A DNA stretch of 64,000 bases from Pseudofabraea citricarpa (taxonomy: Eukaryota > Ascomycota > Leotiomycetes > Helotiales > Dermateaceae). The stretch spans positions 1-64,000 of the forward strand of contig JAPWGK010000003.1 of the NCBI GenBank assembly GCA_029641185.1, given 5' to 3'. Both the position numbers and the translations under genes were made by a program. Under the pieces are notes generated by a model. The model was not told the origin of the DNA. It ran no database searches and saw only the letters and a list, made by a program, of their open reading frames with translations. Below, one piece after another: positions 19,168 to 32,310 of the stretch; positions within the stretch are counted from its first letter, which is position 1, and every line of letters starts with the position of its first letter.

Positions 19168-21145
19168 ATGGGAGGGTTTTCTTTCACACATAGCTTCGTC
19201 AGTTTTGCGAGCACCAACACCCTTTTCCATCATGGCATAATAGTAGCAATAGGGTGCATTTTGCTCGCGATGGCTAGGAAGTTCGTGGGATATTTTAAAT
19301 ACGAACGTGGGTTATATGTTGTCAACAGACCAGGGGTTTTAGATGTATTCACGAGTAAGGCACAACAGAACTTTTTAGCCAATGCCCAAGTTATGGTTCG
19401 CCATGCAATCAAAGAGGTATGAGTAATTCAAGACTAGCATGCAGCTGTCTAACATATGCCCCCGATCTAGGGCAGAAAAACTCTTAAAGTGATGACTGGT
19501 CACGGGTCCATGATTATATTGTCAAATGACTTCGCCGAGGAAATAAAATCTGATCCTCATCTCTCGTTCATCGAGTTTACTGCCAAGGTAAGCTCAGTCA
19601 AAATCTGTCACTGTCTAGAATACTTCGGGTTGGTACTTAGTTTGCACTCAAATTCCTTGCAAACTGCAGAAGTCTATTCATACCAAGTATGATGTTAGGA
19701 ATTAATAATCTCTTTCTCTCGGTATGATTTGCTCAATCCTTATATGTCTGACATGTAATTTGGCAGGATATCTTTGCTTCTATACCTGGATTTGATTCGA
19801 TTAAGGCTGGCACAGCTGGAGGCATAGCATCTGATGTAGTAAGATTACGATTAACACCGAAATTAGGTACGAACCCTGATATTATGATGCTTGTGTAGCA
19901 TTGAGACAAAGGAAATATTGAATAAAGCTAATTTCTACATAGCATTTATGACGGAGCATTTACAGATCGAAGCAACAGATGCGTTGGCAAGAGAATGGAC
20001 CAATGACGAAGGCAAATATGAATGAATCAGGGAATTATAAGCATCGCTAATCGCGTCTCTACAGCATGGCATACTATTAGTCTCAATACCACATTAGCTA
20101 ATATGATTGCACAACTCTCAGCCCGAGCTTTCCTTGGACCTGAGTTGTGCCGTGATTCCAATTGGCGGCGCATCGCAGCACAACATGCTATTATGGTCAA
20201 TATGACAGCTAATGAACTACGAAGATGGCCTGTATTTTTGCGTTCACTTGTGCACTGGTTCTTGCCGAGTACCCGACTACTTCGTGCCCAAGTCAAAGAA
20301 GCAAGGCAGATCCTGGATCCCATAATTGCAGAAAGAAAAAAGCAATACGCTGAGGGTGACCATTCTGAGGGCAAAGTCGCGAATGCTATTTCCTGGTTTC
20401 ATGAAATAGGAGGGAATTATGCCGGATTTGATGAAGTTGCTGGACAGCTGTTCCTGGCTATAGTTTCGATTCATTCAACAAATGACTTGCTCGTTCAGGC
20501 CATAACAGATATATGTCGACATCCACATCTAATTGAACCCTTGAGACAAGAAGCATTAACCGTCCTTGGAAATAATAGCCATGAAAAGATACGGCCAAAC
20601 AATCTCAAGCTCATGGACAGTGTCTTAAAAGAGTCTCAGCGAATGAAGCCAACTGGAATAGGTATGTGAAAGTTGTTTGTGCCGTGCGACCTGGCCATGT
20701 CGCTGATTCCCGTGCTCTAAATATAGTATCCATGTATCGACTTGCTCTTGAAGACGTCACTTTGAAAGATGGAACTGTCATTCCAAAAGGTCAGGCTCTG
20801 TCTGTCTTTGCAGATACCGTCAGGGACCCGAGTATCTATAAAAATCCCGATTCATTCGACGGTTACCGCTTTATCAAGCGTGCAGAAGATCCCAAAACCT
20901 CGAAAACTAGCAGTTTTACAACTGTGAGTCCGGATCATATGGGGTTTGGATTCGGCAAGCTAGCTTGCCCTGGTAGGTTCTTTGCCGCTAGCGAAGCTAA
21001 GGTTTTGCTGGCGAACATTCTCCTCGATTATGAATTCAGATTGGCTGAAGGATGTGATCCTACGGTGATGAAAATGGGCCTGCATATGATGGCAGATCTT
21101 GACACAAAGCTTGAAATCCGAAAGAGAAAGGTTAATAAAGATTAG
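19168..21145 (+). CDS. Cytochrome P450 monooxygenase (516 aa)
   Basis: Six exons: 19168-19416, 19471-19587, 19767-19866, 19943-20011, 20065-20661, 20727-21145, in frame throughout. An N-terminal membrane helix (GIIVAIGCILLAMA) anchors it in the ER. The I-helix region reads GQLFLAIVSIHSTNDLL. The ExxR motif is ESQR, and the heme loop is FGFGKLACPGRFFAASE with its Cys ligand. Intron 4 (20012-20064) uses a GC donor (AG|GCAAAT) and a CTACAG acceptor, and frame supports it. Sequence style recalls the fungal ent-kaurene-oxidase-like/CYP68-type clade, but the substrate is unknown. The gene appears complete even though its neighbours are degraded. Confidence 0.9.
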
Positions 21146-21868
21146 AATTAAATATTTATGAATTAGATTTAAATTAACCCCGAATTGCAACAAGTTTATA
21201 GCTTTGTCGAGAGTCAGGTATGTAAATGCTCTTGAAACAGCAAATGTATTGAAATCCATGTCTAATATCCCTGAAGCATTTGATGTACTTACAAATGTCA
21301 CATATGCTAAGCTTCCAAAGATCTGAATAACATGCAGTTGTATAAAGGTTGCGCGCAGATCAAACCGTTGGCAAGTAGCCATAGCCTGGCAAGGGACTTC
21401 GTTTCGAAGCTACTATTTATCGCTTTGAAATATCTTGGCTGTGCATCTAGTCTCTTATTTGCGACTCTCGGATATCGAAGGCAAAGAGTCGACGAGTTTC
21501 TCATGCTTGTCACAACCTTCATCCCAGAACGAGAATCAAATTAGAATTTAACGGTATTTCGTGTAAGCATACAAAGCATGGTAAATAGAAGGCACCTTAT
21601 TATAAACGAGTTGAAGTGTTCGTTTGGAAAATGGCAGTTTTATTGAGAGCGATAGAAACGAAACCGAAGATTTGATCCGCAACATTAAATAGAAGCATCA
21701 ACTGCTTTATGTACCTGATTTTGTTTACTGGAATGAGAAAATAACTTCATCTTTTTTTTTTGGCAAGGAAACGAGTTGGAAGTGGTGTATTATAGCAAAG
21801 GTAATATGGCATTCGGGTATCTAACGGTAAAGTACTTAACAAGGTAGAGAGGCTGCTTTCATTCAACT
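21146..21868. other. Convergent intergenic region, no gene seen
   Basis: This is the 3' flank of the P450 and the permease. ORFs at 20960-21544 overlap the P450 or each other and are unsupported. Confidence 0.45.
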
Positions 21869-23642
21869 TCAGGCAGAAGACGTAGCACTCTTTAAATCAA
21901 TCTTTCCCTCTTTCTCAGCTTGTTGTAGTGCTGCTGGATCACTAATATCAACACCAGCCTGCTCAGCAGCAATCTCTTTAATCGGGCCCACAAACCATCT
22001 ATGAGCCCAAACAATCCAAGTTCCAACTGCCCCGATCGCAATGATTCCCACAGCTACAACAGTATAGTTAAGTGTCTGACTCGTGACAGGGTTGGAAGTT
22101 GGCAAGCAGAATACGATAGTGAGAAAGGCAATCCAGCAGACGCCTACAAGAGCAATAGGTCGTGAAAATACCCCAAGATTGAATGGTCCCTTTCTGGCAT
22201 TGAATTCCTTGGAATAAATGAGACCGATAAGAATGGGGATGCCGTATGAAATGTATAAACCAATGGTAGCGATGGAGGTAGCAGCTGCAAAGGCTACCGA
22301 CGAGCCAAGCGACGGAAGAGCGAGACAGAAAGAAAGAAAAGCAGCGAGCCAAACAGCACGAATTGGAGACTTGAACTTGACATCGACCTTATTAAAGAAG
22401 CTTGGCTAAGAGAAGTAATTAGCATTTATAACCTTGAGAAAGACCAAACTTACAATTCCGCCATCACGACTAAATGCAAACATCATTCGGCTGTTGGAAG
22501 TCATGGAGAAAAGTCCACAATGCCAAACACAAATCATAACAAGGCACATCAGTACCACTGCCCCATCATCACCAAAAGCATCAATGAAAATCTGGAGAAC
22601 AGGCTGTGTTGCGTTGATGGTGGTGTCAAAATCCTGGATGGAGAACAGGAATGAAATAAGAACAAAGAAGCCAAAGAGGGCTGAGAAACCGACAGATGAG
22701 ATGACACCAAGTGGAGCACTCCATGCTGCTTTTTTGGTCTCCTCAGAAAGATGAGCAGAGGCATCAAAACCGGTGATGGTGTATTGACTCATGAGTACAC
22801 CGCATACAGCTACATAAGCTGGAGAAGCCCGAGAACTCCATCCTGGATCGCCAGTGCCATCGTAGAAGGTCGCAAAGACAAACTTGGCACTCTGGTGAGT
22901 TGGAGCTTTGGCTAGCACCGAGATCGCAATTGCCGTAACACCTATGGAGTGAAGAGCAATAGAGGTATTGTTCAAATAACGCAAAACATGGACTCCGAAT
23001 GTATTCACAATAGCATGTGAAATCAAGACGGCGGCATAAATGCCAATTGTCTTGCCAGCCGTCGGTTCATAGCTGGATTTAACTGTCGCCGTCGTAGAGA
23101 TAAGCCCAGCACAGCCAAAACTAATCCCAGTTGTTACAGCTACTTGTCCCAAGAGGTTGAACCAGCCAGTGATCCAGGATGCAAAGGCCGAATGATTGGC
23201 AGGTGCAAGCATGGCAGACCAAAAGTATGGCCCTCCACTGGTAGGAATGGCTGATACAATCTCGGCCATGCCAAGAGCGACGATGAAAGTGAAGAAGGAT
23301 ACGACAATCCATCCCACAGACATGACTAATTTGATCAGCTTCCTGAACTCCCCTTGTTGCTCCATGACATACCTCCTGGACCTCCCGTAAGTAACCCATA
23401 TTCGAAAAGCGTCGTGATACCGGTAATGACTGACTATCAACCGATCAGTAATGCCGCACGGTATGAACAGGAGGATTACTTACAATAATGGAAAAGGAGA
23501 TTCCAAAATTATGCATCAGCCCCCAATCCCGGCGCAATTCCTGTTTATAACCAAAGCCCTCCAGTTGTTCAGCATCGTGGGCAAGGACTTCGTCATTCTG
23601 ACCCCTCTCAACCGGTGTGGCAGCTTCTGAATCGGTAGGCAT
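21869..23642 (-). CDS. APC-family amino-acid/choline/GABA-type permease (542 aa)
   Basis: Exons are complement(23484-23642, 23373-23433, 22454-23325, 21869-22405), with introns of 47-50 bp. ATG 23642 gives MPTDSEAATPVERGQNDEVL. The family signature is clear: FSIISVITGITTLFEYGLLTGGP, VSAIPTSGGPYFWSAMLAP, GFDASAHLSEET and SRDGGI. About twelve membrane helices are expected. It belongs to the fungal GABA-specific/choline permease group (UGA4/HNM1-like) of the plasma membrane. A second member lies at 42971-44990. The real substrate could be GABA, choline or another amine. Confidence 0.9.
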
Positions 23643-24168
23643 AGCGACAGAGAGGTGTAAAAGCACTTAATAGACGACGATAGATCGAACGAACACAAAC
23701 ATTCGGCATGGCCGAGTACTTATGCACCATGACTTCGGCGGGCTGCGTCTACCTACATGATGGGGCGTGGGCATGGGTATCCTCTCAAAGATAACAATGT
23801 CAGCCTCGCGATAAGAAATTCCGAATCAGGATACATGCCCGTCGTGCAGCTGAGGATTCTGATTGGTTTTGTTCCACATACTCAAGGATCAACCCAAGCA
23901 AACATTTGACGAACGACAACTTTCCAAATCTGCCCTCAATTAGTTCATATCACAACTTGTCCCGCCAATCTTGCACTCGGCAACAGAAGTCTCACACACT
24001 GCTCAAATGATGAGCGTCGACATCTTCAAGATTCCCTGGTAACGAAAAAGAGAGAATTATAATGGAAGAGAAAAGAGAGTGACGTACACTTTTGCTCTAA
24101 ATTGACACGAAAGAACATGAAACAGGAAACTGTTGATAAAAAGTATATATTTCGCAGCCCTTGCATAT
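23643..24168. other. Intergenic, promoter of the permease
   Basis: Upstream region of the permease and 3' flank of the phosphomannose isomerase gene. No gene is seen. It marks the change from accessory to housekeeping content. Confidence 0.5.
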
Positions 24169-25583
24169 TTATAACTTTTCCTTATCCCCTGAACCTTCTT
24201 TCACCTCTAATTCGCAGAAAGCCTTGAATGTTGTGAAATCTTCGTCATCACTCTCGAGGACGACCTCTGCCGTTGCACCAACAAAGTAAACATAACCTGG
24301 CTTGACATCCTCGACCTTCGGCCCAATACTGATTTTCCCATTTCCAGATGTGCATATAAAGATGCTTGGACCAGCAATTGACTCAAAAGTTGCCTTGGCA
24401 CCCTTCTTCTTGAGATCAGTCTTGACGACACTGAATTCTTCGATCGGCGGGTCGTATAGAATGGCCGAAGAATTCGATGAATAAGCAGATGCATTCAATG
24501 TGGCATATGGATAGTCTACCGGCTCCATCTTCTGCTCAGAAATAGGGGCATAAGAATAGGTCAACATGTCAACCAGATTCTTGACATCCTTAAACTTTGG
24601 CGTGAAGCCTGCTCGAACAACGTTGTCTGATGCTGCCATGCATTCGATGATATTCCCGCTCAAATAAGCATGTATATCGTCTGCCTTGAGAAACATAGCC
24701 TCGCCAACCTCCAGCTTGACGTAGTTCAGGAAGAACATCACAAAAAGACCGATATCCGAAGGGAATTCTTTGTCGAGTCTCGCGACCAAATCTGATAATT
24801 CCTTGCCCGTGTTTGAAGGTCCACCACCCGCAGCAAAACCATCTCCCTCTTCCTTCGCTGAAATAACCAATTCTTTGCTCGCCGCCTCAATCTCTTCCTT
24901 CTCCGAGCTCATCAATGCACCGAACGCTTTTTGTAAAGCTTTCTTGTTGCTTTTCTCATCTTCCTCATTATCTGACGTCTCTTTCCCTTTGATAGCTGAG
25001 ATGAATTCCTCCGCCTCTGCCTTACCTACGAGTTTCTTCAGTGCAGGAATTGTCGAAAGGAAATGTGAAATTTCGGCGAGGGGTCTGAAGCCACAGAGTC
25101 CATCAAATGGCGTGATGGCAATCGTCATTTCTGGTTTATGGTTATCATCGGGATAATTCTTAGGATCAGACGCGTGGAGTTGCTCAGCAAGTTTCTTATT
25201 TGGATGCGCCTGAATGCTGAGTGCCTTGCCAATTGAGAGGACCTTGAAGAGGAAGGGAAGTTTATCGCCGAATCTCTCGCTGACTTCTTTGGACAGTAAA
25301 GCTTGGTTGTCCTGCACAAGATCGAGAAGTGTTCGTTTCGTCTGTACATCTTTGGAGGGGTTGGAAGGATGAGTGCCCATCCACAGCTAATTTATCGTCA
25401 GTATATTTATCATGAGAGATCTGGAAGAACATCACATACCTCTGCATATGGCTTATCTTCTTGAATAGAGAACCCATCAGCTGGAGTTGCCGCCGCAAAG
25501 GTTGCAGCAGCAGAGTCCTTCCCCACCTTGCCCCAGTCATAGCTGTTAACTCCGCATTGGAGCCTGATCAATGGAACTTGCAT
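24169..25583 (-). CDS. Mannose-6-phosphate isomerase, type I (453 aa)
   Basis: Exons are complement(25440-25583, 24169-25386). The 53-bp intron (GTATGT to ATTAG) joins EDKPYAE to [11 protein letters not shown]. It interconverts fructose-6-phosphate and mannose-6-phosphate in the cytosol, the first step to GDP-mannose for glycosylation and the cell wall. Family motifs include [28 protein letters not shown] (zinc-binding Gln/His), [20 protein letters not shown] and [20 protein letters not shown]. An Asp/Glu/Lys-rich insert lies around residues 185-245. Length agrees with yeast PMI40-type enzymes. Confidence 0.95.
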
Positions 25584-26275
25584 CGTTGTATGCCGGCAGG
25601 ACGTCTAGAACCACCGAGTTCAGGGTAAAGTGAAAGTAGGACAAGATGTGCAAAATGATGGCGGATGGTTGTAGAGGGAGGGGTAATTCATCGTTAAAAA
25701 GAAATCAAGAGACAGCCTTATGCAACGTCACCCAAGCAGCCAAGCGGCCGCTCATCGCTTGACCTTCCCCGGATTTGCAATGGCGACAGGTATCGCGCAC
25801 GGTGGACCGACTAGCTACAGTACCAGTACAGCAACCAGCGTCTTGCTACCCCCCTTTCAGACCTTGTCTTTCCATTCTTGCGGTGCGAAGGCAGGTACGA
25901 GTCTCTCACGGCGGGATTGGGTTTTGGCTTGAACATTGGCTTGAAGGTATGCCGATACATCCACCAGCGTACTCCCAACACAGCGCAGCTAACATGGCGT
26001 CCTTAGGGAGAGCAGGACTGTATTTCCCAGATCTAGGATCTGGAACGCGTAACAGATCTCGCGGTAATATCTCGAGGGCCGACGCGCAATCTGCTATTGC
26101 AGGAAAACACCCTGGGCCAAGCTCAGCCGACTACAACGCGCCCACTTCAACTCCTACAGACAGGTTCCTGGGCGTTGAGAACGATTCTTCGAGCGGCCTA
26201 TCTTCACCTCCCGACGTATCATCTTCGTTCAGCATCTCTCCTCCCAAGCCATCATTTCTGGTTCGCTCGTCCGCC
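25584..26275. other. Divergent promoter, possible SGF29 N-terminal extension
   Basis: This separates the isomerase (minus) from the SGF29 gene (plus). The SGF29 frame stays open upstream to ATG 25994 (MASLGRAGLYFPDLG), so the distal part could be coding or 5' untranslated sequence. Confidence 0.5.
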
Positions 26276-27314
26276 ATGTCGTCTCAGCGAAGTCGAGCGC
26301 CTCGTGGTGGGCAACGGGCTGGTGGCCAAGACACCGAAACATTGGCCTTGTGGAATCAGATTCAGGATGATTTGAGAAAGATTGCAAGGCTTGAGGCTCG
26401 GGCTAAAGATGTCACTTTGCAAAGTCTGGAGAGGGAATCCGAGATGAAGGCCAAGGGTCCAAGTAAGGCTTTTCCGGCCAAAAACGCTGTTTTTGGGCCA
26501 TGGTGCATCATGCTGATTTCCTTTAGAACCGTCTATAGAAGATATCAATGCCCTCGATACAATGTATCGCGAGAATGTTCGTATTTCTGAGCAAATCAAG
26601 AATCTTTACGAAGACCTAGAAGGATTGAAGGCACGGCTTGGGATTCTGTATGCCCTGGTCAAAGGAAACGAGGACGATGCTAATATGGCCATGGGCCGGA
26701 CTTCGAGCTCGAGGCAGTCTGCTACGGCCATGGAGCTTGATGGAGGCATAGATACTCCCACCGCTTCACCTGCGCCTCGCAAGATGCACAACAACGGAAG
26801 GATAAGTAGTCAACCTCCTTCGTCAAATACCTTTCCCGTTGTAGAGATTCCGGACAAGGAGGATCGCAGTGAGACCGGAAGCAATACTAGCAAGACAAAG
26901 ATCATTTTTGCCGTCAATGACGAGGTAGCATTCAAGCCCAAACAGGTTCCTGGACAGGAGGCTTCGGACTGGATCCAAGGGATTGTCACCAAGGTGATTG
27001 GGGAAGGCAAATCGCGTCGTTACGATGTCAAAGACCCTTATCCGGCAGAAGGAGAAGTCTCTCAAAACTACCGGTCATCTGCTTCTTCGATGGTGCCTGT
27101 TCCCCCGGCTGGTGTTCCACTGCCCGATTATGAAGTTGGAAAAGAAGTGCTCGGCCTTTACCCTGGAAGCTCGTGTTTTTATAAGGCTGAGGTGAAAGCT
27201 ATGAAAGGAGACAAGGTTGAGCTTCTATTCGAAGATGACGAGGCTGATACCCAAAGGTTGGTTGACCGCAGATTTGTTTTGGATTACAGAGTTACGAAGG
27301 ACGGGAAGAAGTAG
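26276..27314 (+). CDS. SGF29: SAGA-complex subunit SGF29, tandem Tudor protein (324 aa)
   Basis: Exons are 26276-26462 and 26527-27314. The intron is 64 bp (GTAAGG to TTTAG) and joins KGPK to PSIEDINALDTMYREN. SGF29 is the SAGA histone-acetyltransferase subunit that binds methylated H3K4. The N-terminal helix region (ETLALWNQIQDDLRKIARL) and the coiled coil precede a Ser/Pro-rich linker. The C-terminal SGF29 tandem Tudor domain spans about residues 180-324 (VNDEVAFKPKQV, SDWIQGIVTKVI, RYDVKDPYP, EVLGLYPGSSCFYKAEV, LLFEDDE). I chose MSSQRSRAPRG as the start by analogy with family N termini. ATG 25994 would add 94 residues. Confidence 0.93.
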
Positions 27315-27518
27315 GATATTATGTTACAAATTGGGAAGGTGGTCTTATATAGGAGTCTGGGGATGGAGTCTGGGCATCGCATCCTGAAAAATGGGCAAGG
27401 TATACCCCGTAGACCATGGATTTTGCATCAATTGAGTGCATAGTAGTAGTAGTATAGCTGATTGGACATATTATTGCTTGAACAGCTGGGTATCATTTGT
27501 TCTCTCGGCTCTGCACAC

Positions 27519-27634
27519 TTGCCAATTGTCTCGTACAAATCTCTCAGGTCAAAGACCTCTTTTCCGCATTTTACAGCCGCACTAGTTGCCAATTGTTCTG
27601 TACAAATCCCTCAGGTCAAAAGCCTCTTGTCCAC
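27519..27634. repeat. Partial duplication of the dynactin p25 3' coding end
   Basis: Two 49-bp direct copies, 27519-27567 and 27586-27634, differ at about 8 positions. The second is the end of the dynactin p25 reading frame. The first, beyond the stop codon, would still read GKEVFDLRDLYETIGK on the minus strand, against [17 protein letters not shown] in the gene. Confidence 0.85.
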
Positions 27635-28263
27635 CTTCTGGAATCTCGCCCACAACTCTTCCTGGCCGTCCACCCACAATGCTGAAGCTGGGGATGACCA
27701 TATTTGATGGGACTACGGTGCCATCCAAAATCTTGACGAAATCTTTGATGATGGCAAACTTGCCAATCACGCAACCCTTTCCGATGTTGACGTGGTTCCC
27801 AATCAGAGCTGCTTCGACAATGGAGGACGGGCCGACATAGACATGGTCACCGATCTTGAGGGGGTAATGGGAAAATTGTCTGCAAGTTCAGGTCAGCTCA
27901 CAGTCGTTGGCTCGTGGTATCAACTCCACATACCCTTGAAAGAGCTTTCCAGGTGGTCGCAAGGCGCAACCGTTGCTAAAGAAGCAGTATCGCCCTATGG
28001 CAACCGCCACATTGCTCTGACCACCGCCCGATCCGCTTCTCGAGCTGCTACTCGGGAGTGTCCGCAAGAGGTCACCTCGAATAATGACCTCGGCTTGTAT
28101 GATGGTCTTGCCGCCCAAGATGATGTTCGTACTGCCCACGATCTGGCACTTGCGACTGACTTTGTTGCCGGTGTCCTGCAGAGATGTTAGCAGCGCATCT
28201 TGTTGCAGGGAGATGTGCGCCTACAGTTTCGATGTACTCGCCCTTCGCAGGCTTTTTGGACAT
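27582..28263 (-). CDS. Dynactin subunit 5 (p25), left-handed beta-helix protein (192 aa)
   Basis: Exons are complement(28225-28263, 27934-28175, 27582-27879), with introns of 49 and 54 bp. The protein begins [20 protein letters not shown], followed by hexapeptide-repeat turns ([80 protein letters not shown]). This is the p25 component of the dynactin pointed-end complex, which links dynein to cargo, especially early endosomes. The length matches fungal orthologues. It converges with SGF29 and diverges from the ARF6-type gene. Confidence 0.95.
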
Positions 28264-29625
<1,362 letters not shown>

Positions 29626-32310
29626 GAATCTATTCGATTCGACCAACCTCGATAAACGGCCTATCAGCAAGGAATCTCCATTCCAATATTTGACGACCCA
29701 TTTCCTAATCTGCGAGTTCGAGTTCGCATCTCTCATGTACATCTGACGAAATTAAATCCTAGCGAATCGTTCTTTTTCTTATTCAATTGTCTGGCGGCGA
29801 TACCACAGTTCTTTTTACACCCATTCTTACCCGAGGAGGACAAGGCGACGGTCGAAGCTTACGTTTGCGTGCGGGGGGGTTATGATGCGGGGCCTTACTT
29901 TATTGCCCTCTTTAGACTCCGTCCCTAAAAATATCTTGGGGGCATGAGGATGGGAATTATGTCTTCTTCTTCTGGTGTGCGATTGTGTCTATGTGGTGTG
30001 AGCTCTTTATTCTGAAGATTAGAAAAAAGAGAAACAAGATGAGAAAGAAAACTTTTGTAATAGTACCTACCATACGTAAAATTGTTGTAATAATAGGAGT
30101 AGCCACCAGCAATTCTCGTCCTTGCACATAATTGTTGACGTCAGAGTTGGTACCTGATGATCTTTTAATTTGTGATCATATAATTTGTAGGGGTTATTGC
30201 CCAGCATGGATATGGGTATCTATCGTACTTGTAGTTCACATCAACCCACCATTCAAGTTGATCAAGATAAGATCTCTAAGCACCTTGTACATCTAAATAA
30301 TTTTATCTTCCGATTTTAATTTGTCTTCACGAAGGAGAGGAGAGTAGCAAGGCGATTGTAAAGCAGCTTTGAGCCGGCTAATCCTTTTCTTCGGCACATA
30401 TGCAGGTACCAAAACATAACAAGAACATCGTGTCAATTGGAATCTGTAATACAATTGAGGCCAGGTCAGGTATAATGTATTCATGCTTACATCCCCGAGA
30501 TCCCAACTTCGAAGCATGGCACTGTTGTCCATCTACCCTCCCAAACCAAGCGGAACAACGTGGGAATGATTCAGTAATGTTAAGGCAGCCTTGATTATCT
30601 GCATCGGCATCTGCATTCTAGACTCTAGCCCGATCCCAATACCGCACTCGTGTACTCGATATCCATCGCTCTCACAAATGCAAACGCCACGAACACCTTG
30701 CAAGCCAGCTAGCCAGCCCGAGAAAACAAAGGAAGACTCTTGTGAAATTCGTTGGATCGTGATTGATTCATAGCTGCTAGGGACGAATTAGGACATTGTA
30801 CATTGACTCCTGCAAATGTAGTAGAGGGGCTTACCAAGAACAACTCTGCTTGCTCAGCGGAAGCAGTTAAGACCACAGAGACGCGCGCGGAAGACTGGTC
30901 TCCGCACACCATGGCGATCAGCCGAAATGTTGGCGCCGAATCGACGGCCACCGACGCCCTTGGACCAGAAGAGAGGCATGTTTTTGTGTTGGGGTTGTTT
31001 GGTTGCGAGCGAAGACGAGGGGTCTAGAAGGATGATTGTTGTGGAGACGGATGAGGAAAAGCTTGGATGTGGAGTTGACAAGAAACCGAGGGGAGACGAG
31101 TTCACTTATGTACTGCTTACTTGCGCGATTATTTCTAGATGTCCAAGAGAAGGTTGGGTGATAGAGTTTCAGGGAGATAAATGTGAGGGCGCAGTGCCGT
31201 GGGTTGGATGACGTTGTTGCCCTCAGAACAGGTTGATTGGCCTTGGCGATTGCTTGGGACACGGCGTGGCGTCGTGTTGTGGCTGAGCCAGACCGCTGAT
31301 TGTCTTGCAGTTGCTGATAACTTTGTTTCACCGGGTTTACCTCGAGTTTATAAATTGGAGCTAATCTGGTGAATAGCTAGAACCTACTTGGTAATCAGAG
31401 ACAACGAGAGTACTTGAAGGATCAGAAAGTATACATTTACTTCAAGCGATGCAGTAAAACCACCAGCACGCTAAAAGTTACCCGCCGCCGGTTAATGGGA
31501 CAATTAGACGAGCATGATGAAAGATGGATGAGCTTGCATGCATTTGATCAAACTCTCCGAGAGACGAGTCCTGAATGAGCTGCTTCGTAGCCTCACCTTA
31601 CTTGCTGGAAGGAAGTGTATTATCGTGTTGGCACTCGCCTCTGTAAGGGATTCTGTGAAACCACCACATAGCTACACTGCCCCTCTGTACGAGCTGAGTT
31701 ACAATAATACGAATGGCTTACGGGCCTCTTGCTGGGAGAACACCAACTCCTTACTTTGATATCACATCTCAATGAAATACCTATCGAGAAAAAGAAACTG
31801 AAGGAGGGGAGAAGAAAAAAAACATTAACTACCGGTTCTTTGCTACTCACAAATATTACTGCCGATGGTAAATAGGCGAGCAAGAAAGGAAAGGGCCCAG
31901 GTGAGCAAAATAGTGGAGTTCTCTTGTGGCGGGGTACTTATGTCGCCGTGTCGGGGCGAAGTGCAGATGATTTATTGAAGAAATAGAATGCCGCCGTGCG
32001 ACTTCATAGACAAGCATATCCCACTAGGTACTCAACGTATGCCATACCTGTTCAGGCCCAAAAGTGAAAGCTGTTGTACCAGCGGCTGTCTGTGCACCTC
32101 GATTGGTTTCAAGCAGGAAGCTCTGTAGTTGTACCATCACGTGCGGCCGCGAACAGCGTTTAGGCACGTCACCGGAAAGCATGTAAGAGAGACGTCTAAC
32201 ATGCCACTGTGTATCCCTTGGACAACGCAGTGTACCATGTAGCCTTCGAGAGACCTCCATCAAAGCTGTCCATCACTTCACATCATCCGAGAAAAGAACA
32301 ATCAACAACC
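29626..32310. other. Long intergenic region, no gene supported
   Basis: It contains the ARF6 3' flank (with a G run near 29874) and several overlapping ORFs of 60-137 codons on both strands (for example 30918-31331 minus). All are low-complexity or Ser/Arg-rich without splice-supported extensions. No RNA gene was recognised. Confidence 0.45.

Noticed and set aside
19588..19766. Extra exon inside the 179-bp P450 intron 2
   Set aside because: Direct joining gives EFTAK-DIFASIPGFDS in phase 0, as expected for the family; no insert is needed.
24770..25156. 128-codon plus ORF
   Set aside because: Antisense shadow of the phosphomannose isomerase gene.
30918..31331. 137-codon minus ORF in the ARF6 to transporter gap
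   Set aside because: Overlaps another open frame on the opposite strand, has Ser/Arg/Thr-rich shadow composition and no domain or splice support.
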